Notes under the pieces: model-generated
Seen by the model: the letters and a program-made list of their open reading frames with translations, nothing else
Database searches by the model: none
Told to the model about the DNA's origin: nothing
Program-made: the position numbers and the translations under genes
Shown here: piece after piece, positions 5,965 to 10,325 of the stretch
Position numbering within the stretch: the stretch's first letter is position 1
How the letters are laid out: each line of letters starts with the position of its first letter
Source of the DNA: Clostridiales bacterium
GTDB taxonomy: Bacteria; Bacillota; Clostridia; Oscillospirales; Acutalibacteraceae
Reading direction: 5' to 3'
Assembly: GCA_012511485.1 (NCBI GenBank)
Contig: JAAZFZ010000314.1
Coordinates: 1-10,325, forward strand
Length of the DNA: 10,325 nt

Positions 5965-7035
5965 ATGAACAGCGAATTTTTCGATGCTTTAAGGCTATTG
6001 TCAAAGGAAAAGGGAATCCCCATGGATGTGCTTTGTGACGGAATACAAAGAGCCGTTGTCACGGCAGTTAAAAGAGACTACGGCAATAAAGATATTGTTT
6101 TTTGCGAAATCAACCCGGAAGAGCAAGAAATGAAGGTTTACGTCAGAAAAAATGTCGTTTCCGAAATATCCGACCCTATCTGCGATATCCTGCTGGAGGA
6201 GGCACAGAAGTATAAGCCAAACGCTTTGCCGGGGGATATAATTCAGATTGCACTTGAAACAAAAGAGGTTAGCCGAATTGCAGCAGATAAGGGCAAGCAT
6301 GTTCTGCGTCAGGGCATCAGAGAGGCTGAACACGGCCAGATAAGAGAAGAGTTCCAAAGCCATAATCAGGAGATTCTTACAGCAAAAATTGAAAGAATTG
6401 ACCCTGTAACGGGCGATGCGATTCTTGAAATCGGCAGGATTGAAGAGATTCTTCCGAAATCCGAGCAGCTCCCGAACGAAACCTTCCAGGCAGGTGACCT
6501 TATCAAGGTGTTTGTCGTTGATGTCAAGGATTTCAGCAAGAAGGGTCCGAGAGCCACAATTTCACGCACTCATCCCGGGCTTGTCAAAAGGCTGTTTGAA
6601 ACTGAGGTTCCCGAGATATATGACGGTACTGTTGAAATCAAGGCCGTTTCCCGTGAGGCAGGCTCACGCACAAAGATTGCCGTTTACAGTTCTGATGAAA
6701 ATGTTGACGCAGTCGGCTCGTGCATCGGGCCAAGAGGTGCCAGAGTAGGCAAGGTCGTGGATTTGCTCTGCGGCGAAAAAATAGATATTGTCAAGTACAG
6801 TGATGTTCCGGAGGAATTCATTGCCGCAGCATTGGCTCCCGCAAAGGTTATCGATGTTGAGGTTGGCGAAAATATGGAGAAATCCTGCAAGGTTACCGTG
6901 CCCGATAACCAGCTTTCGCTTGCCATAGGCAACAAGGGGCAGAACGCCCGCCTTGCAGCAAAGCTCACCGGGTGGAAGATAGATATAAAACCCGAGAGCG
7001 GCATAATTGAGCCTGTTCTTAATTTTGAATTATAA
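5965..7035 (+). CDS. nusA: Transcription termination/antitermination factor NusA
   Basis: NusA binds RNA polymerase and nascent RNA, and affects pausing, intrinsic termination and antitermination. From ATG 5965 it has 356 residues, typical of Gram-positive NusA, which lacks the C-terminal acidic repeats of the E. coli protein. Order of domains: polymerase-binding N-terminal domain (about 1-130), S1 domain (about 136-200, starting AKIERIDPVTGDAILEIG), then the conserved ISRTHPGLVKRLFE, KH1 with GPRG (255-258), and KH2 with GNKGQNARLAAKLTGW (322-337). TTG 5944 would add seven residues, but relatives begin like the MNSEFFDALRLL form and the ribosome binding site supports the ATG. It is followed after 17 bp by rnpM. 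NusA is well placed to control its own operon through the leader hairpins, but the sequence alone does not show that it does. Confidence 0.96.
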   Translation: MNSEFFDALRLLSKEKGIPMDVLCDGIQRAVVTAVKRDYGNKDIVFCEINPEEQEMKVYVRKNVVSEISDPICDILLEEAQKYKPNALPGDIIQIALETKEVSRIAADKGKHVLRQGIREAEHGQIREEFQSHNQEILTAKIERIDPVTGDAILEIGRIEEILPKSEQLPNETFQAGDLIKVFVVDVKDFSKKGPRATISRTHPGLVKRLFETEVPEIYDGTVEIKAVSREAGSRTKIAVYSSDENVDAVGSCIGPRGARVGKVVDLLCGEKIDIVKYSDVPEEFIAAALAPAKVIDVEVGENMEKSCKVTVPDNQLSLAIGNKGQNARLAAKLTGWKIDIKPESGIIEPVLNFEL

Positions 7036-7052
7036 ATTTAAGGGGTGGAAGA

Positions 7053-7322
7053 ATGCAAAAGCGTCGCGTGCCGTTGAGAAGATGCACGGGTTGCAACCTG
7101 ATGAAGACTAAAAAAGAGCTTGTCAGAGTTGTCAAAAGCCCTCAGGGCGAGGTTTCGCTTGACCTTACCGGCAGAAAGCCCGGCAGGGGTGCATATGTCT
7201 GCCATAGTGTGGAGTGTCTGAAAACTGCACGCAAGGCAAGAAGGCTAGAAAGAGCTTTTAAATGCCCCATTCCCGACGAGGTTTTTGAACAGATGGAAAA
7301 GGAGCTGGCAGGGGATGAATGA
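7053..7322 (+). CDS. rnpM: YlxR-family RNA-binding protein (RNase P modulator RnpM)
   Basis: This is a small basic protein of 89 residues (DUF448/YlxR). The family pattern is clear: RRVPLRRCTGC, KKELVRVVKSPQGEVSLD, then the hallmark GRGAYVC (44-50) and LERAF. In Bacillus subtilis the homologue has been described as binding the RNase P RNA and modulating its activity, hence RnpM; the role here is by homology. Four cysteines, C11 and C14 (CxxC) plus C50 and C55 (CxxxxC), could bind a metal; this is an inference from spacing. AAGGGG (7040-7045) precedes the ATG. Its last 8 bases overlap the start of ylxQ, so the two are probably translationally coupled. Its place between nusA and ylxQ is the standard one in Firmicutes. 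Confidence 0.93.
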   Translation: MQKRRVPLRRCTGCNLMKTKKELVRVVKSPQGEVSLDLTGRKPGRGAYVCHSVECLKTARKARRLERAFKCPIPDEVFEQMEKELAGDE

Positions 7323-7641
7323 TAAGGTGCTGTCATTGCTCGGTTTATGTCGAAAAGCGGGCAAAATAAGCGTTGGGCATGATGCGAGCATTGTATCCAT
7401 CAAAAAAGGCCGTGCAAAGATTTGCCTGCTATGCACCGATATTTCGGAGCGTGCCGCAAAAGAATTTATGCGGGCTACCGAAAACCTCGCAAGGGGAAAA
7501 ACACAGCTTATTAAAACAGGCTACACAATGGGAGAAATCGGTGTCGCAACCGGTTTGAGAGCGGGAGTATTAACAATAGACGATGAGGGGCTTGCCCAAA
7601 AAATTTTACAGCTACTGAGCAACACGACAGGGGAGGAATAA
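7315..7641 (+). CDS. ylxQ: L7Ae/L30e-family RNA-binding protein YlxQ
   Basis: This 108-residue protein belongs to the ribosomal L7Ae/L30e/S12e fold, whose members often bind kink-turn RNA. Visible features are LLGLCRKAGKISVGHDASI (8-26), a Lys/Arg-rich segment SIKKGRAKICLLCTDISE, and GVATGLRAGVLTIDDEGLA near the C-terminus. The start is ATG 7315, preceded by AAAAGGAG (7297-7304) inside rnpM; an upstream in-frame GTG at 7285 would add ten residues of the wrong character and is not preferred. It overlaps rnpM by 8 bp and ends 6 bp before infB, so all three are probably translated together. Its function is poorly defined in general; a role in ribosome or RNase P biology is suggested only by its neighbours and fold. 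Confidence 0.92.
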   Translation: MNDKVLSLLGLCRKAGKISVGHDASIVSIKKGRAKICLLCTDISERAAKEFMRATENLARGKTQLIKTGYTMGEIGVATGLRAGVLTIDDEGLAQKILQLLSNTTGEE

Positions 7642-7647
7642 GCTTAT

Positions 7648-10041
7648 ATGATTAACAAATACAGGGTACATGAGGTTGCAAAGGATTTTAATGTTAAAAG
7701 CACGGAGATTATCAAATTACTGCAAAAGTATTTTGATGATGCCAAAAAGCATATGACGGCTCTTGAGGAGCATGAGCTTGATATTATTTTCGACACTTAC
7801 ACAAAGCAGCATGAGGTCGAGAGTTTTGACGCTTACTTTGAAACGGCGGCCAAGGCTGCTCCTAAGGAAAAGGAACAGCCAAAGAAGGCAGATAAGGCTG
7901 AGGACGGAGCAAAGCCGTCAGATAAAAAGGATAATAATGCAAAAAAGCCGTCACCAAAGCAGGATAAGGAGCCGCAACCCTCCGAAAAGAGACCTGTTCC
8001 TCCAATGCAGACCAAGAAAAAGACGGACGCTCAAAAACCCATGCAGTCCCGCACAAAGGGCGAACTGCATACTGTTGACACAAGAGCCGGCCATGTTGAG
8101 CTTGATAAATATAACGAAAAGTATGAGAAGATTGCATCAAATAAAACGCAGATACATGATTTTGCTGCCGGCAAGCAAAAGATAAAACAAAAATCTCAGC
8201 AATACCGCAGGCAACACGGAATGCGCACCCCAAGGAGGGAAACCGAGGCAGAGCGTTTGAAGAGAATCGCCGTCGAGCGCGCCAAAAAGCCGCAGATGGT
8301 TATTAAGATTCCTGATGAGCTGACAGTAGGCGAGCTTGCCGCAATGCTGAAAATGACTGCCGCTCAGATTATAGCAAAGCTCATTTCGTTAGGCCAGATG
8401 GCAGCCGTCAACGATGTCATTGACTTTGAAACGGCAGCAATAGTTGCGGAGGAGCTCGGTGCGAAGGCCGAAAAAGAAATAGTTGTCACGATTGAGGACA
8501 GAATAATTGACGATAGCGAGGACGATGAGAGCAACCTTGAAATCCGTGACCCGGTTGTTGTTGTCATGGGCCATGTTGACCACGGCAAAACCTCATTGCT
8601 TGATGCTATAAGGCATACCTCCGTCACAGAAACGGAAGCTGGAGGCATTACGCAGCACATAGGCGCTTACAGAGTAGATGTCAAAGGGCAAAAAATCACC
8701 TTCCTTGACACTCCCGGTCACGCCGCATTCACATCAATGCGTGCAAGAGGCGCTCAGGCAACGGATATTGCAGTGCTTGTTGTTGCCGCAGATGACGGCA
8801 TAATGCCGCAAACAGTTGAGGCTATCAACCACGCAAAGGCAGCAGGCATCAGCATTATTGTTGCAATAAACAAAATGGACAAGGCGGGTGCCCAGCCCGA
8901 TAGAATTATGCAGCAGCTCACTGAATATGGGCTTGTCACCGAGGAATGGGGCGGAGATACCATATGTGTGCCCGTTTCGGCAACCAATAGAATGAATATT
9001 GATAAGCTGCTCGAGGCAATAATTCTTGTTGCGGAAATGAAGGAGCTCAAGGCTAACCCCAACAGAGCAGCAAAGGGTATTGTTATTGAGGCAAGAGTTG
9101 ACAAGGGCAGAGGTCCTGTTTCCACACTTCTTGTTCAGAATGGAACGCTCAATTCCGGTGATATAATAGTTGCCGGTTCCGCAGTCGGGCGTGTGCGTGT
9201 CATGACAGATGAGCGGGGGAATAAGGTTGATAAGGCAGGCCCGTCGGTTCCGGTTGAGATAATGGGGCTTGATGAGGTTCCCCAGGCGGGCGATTTGTTT
9301 GATGCCGTTTCAGATGAAAAACTTGCTCGTGAGCTGGTTGAACAACGCAAGCAGCAGGCAAAGGAGGAGCAGTTCAAGTCCTATGAAAAGGTAACTCTCG
9401 ATAATCTTTTTGCCTCGCTTCAGGCAGGTGAGCTCAAGGAGCTTAATATTGTAGTCAAGGCTGATGTTCAGGGCTCGGCAGAGGCTGTCAAGCAAAGCCT
9501 TGGAAAGCTTTCCAACGAAGAGGTTAAGGTTAATATAATCCACAGTGGTGTCGGTGCAGTGAACGAATCCGATGTTATGCTTGCAACTGCCTCAAATGCC
9601 ATTATTGTCGGCTTTAATGTCAGGCCTGACCCCGTTGCGGCAACAAATGCCGAGCGTGACGGAGTAGATATCCGAATGTACCGCATTATCTATGACTGCA
9701 TTGAAGAGATTGAAGCAGCAATTAAGGGAATGCTTGCACCCAAGCATCGTGAGGCTCAGTTGGGCAGAATAGAAGTCAGGCAGATTGTCAGGATTTCGTC
9801 AGTGGGCAATGTCGCAGGCTGCTATGTTCTCACCGGTAAGGTGCAGAGAAATGCAAAAATCCGTGTAGTGCGTGACGGAATCGTTATCACGGAGGACGAA
9901 ATATCTTCCCTTCGCCGCTTTAAGGACGATGTCAAAGAGGTGGCACAGGGATATGAATGCGGTATCGCATTGGAGAAATTTAACGATATCAAAGAGGGCG
10001 ACATTTTCGAGGCCTTCATTATTGAGGAATACAGGGATTAA
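7648..10041 (+). CDS. infB: Translation initiation factor IF2
   Basis: IF2 is the GTPase that brings fMet-tRNA to the 30S subunit and promotes subunit joining. At 797 residues its length is normal for a Firmicute. Order: N-terminal helical module (about 1-65, VHEVAKDFNV), a low-complexity Lys/Glu/Pro/Gln linker (about 68-140), the second IF2_N module (about 218-275, VIKIPDELTVGELA), and the G domain with GHVDHGKT (308-315), GGITQHIG, DTPGH (354-358), NKMD (408-411) and VSATN. Domain II and the IF2-specific domains follow, and the fMet-tRNA-binding C2 barrel is near the end (SSVGNVAGCYV around 717-727). His358 of DTPGH, needed for GTP hydrolysis, is present. GGGGAGGA (7630-7637) gives a strong ribosome binding site 10 nt before the ATG. 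Its TAA is 18 bp before rbfA. No oddities. Confidence 0.98.
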   Translation: MINKYRVHEVAKDFNVKSTEIIKLLQKYFDDAKKHMTALEEHELDIIFDTYTKQHEVESFDAYFETAAKAAPKEKEQPKKADKAEDGAKPSDKKDNNAKKPSPKQDKEPQPSEKRPVPPMQTKKKTDAQKPMQSRTKGELHTVDTRAGHVELDKYNEKYEKIASNKTQIHDFAAGKQKIKQKSQQYRRQHGMRTPRRETEAERLKRIAVERAKKPQMVIKIPDELTVGELAAMLKMTAAQIIAKLISLGQMAAVNDVIDFETAAIVAEELGAKAEKEIVVTIEDRIIDDSEDDESNLEIRDPVVVVMGHVDHGKTSLLDAIRHTSVTETEAGGITQHIGAYRVDVKGQKITFLDTPGHAAFTSMRARGAQATDIAVLVVAADDGIMPQTVEAINHAKAAGISIIVAINKMDKAGAQPDRIMQQLTEYGLVTEEWGGDTICVPVSATNRMNIDKLLEAIILVAEMKELKANPNRAAKGIVIEARVDKGRGPVSTLLVQNGTLNSGDIIVAGSAVGRVRVMTDERGNKVDKAGPSVPVEIMGLDEVPQAGDLFDAVSDEKLARELVEQRKQQAKEEQFKSYEKVTLDNLFASLQAGELKELNIVVKADVQGSAEAVKQSLGKLSNEEVKVNIIHSGVGAVNESDVMLATASNAIIVGFNVRPDPVAATNAERDGVDIRMYRIIYDCIEEIEAAIKGMLAPKHREAQLGRIEVRQIVRISSVGNVAGCYVLTGKVQRNAKIRVVRDGIVITEDEISSLRRFKDDVKEVAQGYECGIALEKFNDIKEGDIFEAFIIEEYRD

Positions 10042-10059
10042 GAGTCGTAAGGAGATATT

Positions 10060-10325
10060 ATGGCAGGTTATCGTATCGGCAGAGTCTCGGAGGATATTAA
10101 AAGAGAAATTACGGCAATTATCAGGGAGCTCAAGGACCCCAGGGTGAGTGATAAAATGCTCACCGTTATCAGGGTTGATGTCAGCTCAGATGCCTCCTTT
10201 GCCAAGGTATATGTCAGTGCAATTGATGGCTATGAGGCTTCCAAGGAGGCAGTCAAAGGGCTAAAAAACGCCACAGGCTATATAAGGCGTGAGATAGGCT
10301 CCCGCTTGCACCTGAGAATTACCCC
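10060..10325 (+). CDS. rbfA: 30S ribosome-binding factor RbfA, N-terminal part
   Basis: RbfA binds the free 30S subunit and is needed for late 16S rRNA maturation and cold adaptation. Only the first 88 residues are in the window; the gene runs off the right edge and would normally end after about 115-130 residues. The family core is plain: RIGRVSEDIKREITAIIREL, DPRVSD, the KH-like strand MLTVIRVDVSSDASFAKVYVS, and the helix GYIRREIGSRLHLRITP, which is one of the best conserved parts. AAGGAG (10049-10054) lies 5 nt before the ATG. Placement right after infB is the universal order in this operon. Confidence 0.95.
   Translation, partial: MAGYRIGRVSEDIKREITAIIRELKDPRVSDKMLTVIRVDVSSDASFAKVYVSAIDGYEASKEAVKGLKNATGYIRREIGSRLHLRIT

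Overview
The window carries ten genes, all on the + strand and almost all core housekeeping. It looks like a Gram-positive anaerobe of the class Clostridia, most likely a relative of the Oscillospiraceae/Ruminococcaceae. The grounds are the gene order rimP-nusA-ylxR-ylxQ-infB-rbfA, a NusA that ends after its second KH domain, an IF2 N-terminus of clostridial type, a glutamate 5-kinase without a PUA domain, and strong purine-rich ribosome binding sites. This placement is inferred from protein features, not from a search. I see no mobile element, CRISPR array, tRNA, rRNA or toxin/defence gene, and no clear sign of a new multi-gene system.

Region 1 (1-1398): the C-terminal end of a class B penicillin-binding protein. 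A near-consensus sigma-A promoter overlaps its stop codon and drives an aldose 1-epimerase gene (galM). That gene is interrupted by an in-frame TAA at codon 159, while the sequence on both sides stays intact and in the same frame.

Region 2 (1438-5207): ilvB (acetolactate synthase catalytic subunit), proB and proA, closely spaced after galM (gaps of 39, 24 and 35 bp) with no internal promoter or terminator that I can support. This looks like one transcript for amino-acid biosynthesis. ProB and ProA act in succession towards proline. IlvB makes the branched-chain precursor, but no regulatory subunit (ilvN) is next to it.

Region 3 (5208-10325): the transcription/translation operon. A strong promoter with an extended -10 element lies in the 182-bp gap after proA. 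It is followed by a long GNRA-capped leader hairpin and then rimP, nusA, rnpM (ylxR), ylxQ, infB and the start of rbfA. These encode a 30S maturation factor, a transcription elongation/termination factor, an RNase P modulator, an L7Ae-type RNA-binding protein, initiation factor IF2 and a second 30S maturation factor. The rimP-nusA gap holds a second hairpin and an AT-rich tandem repeat.

The points most worth a second look are the galM nonsense codon, the two hairpins around rimP, and a short arginine-rich stretch in IlvB that a one-base frame shift would turn into a more typical sequence.
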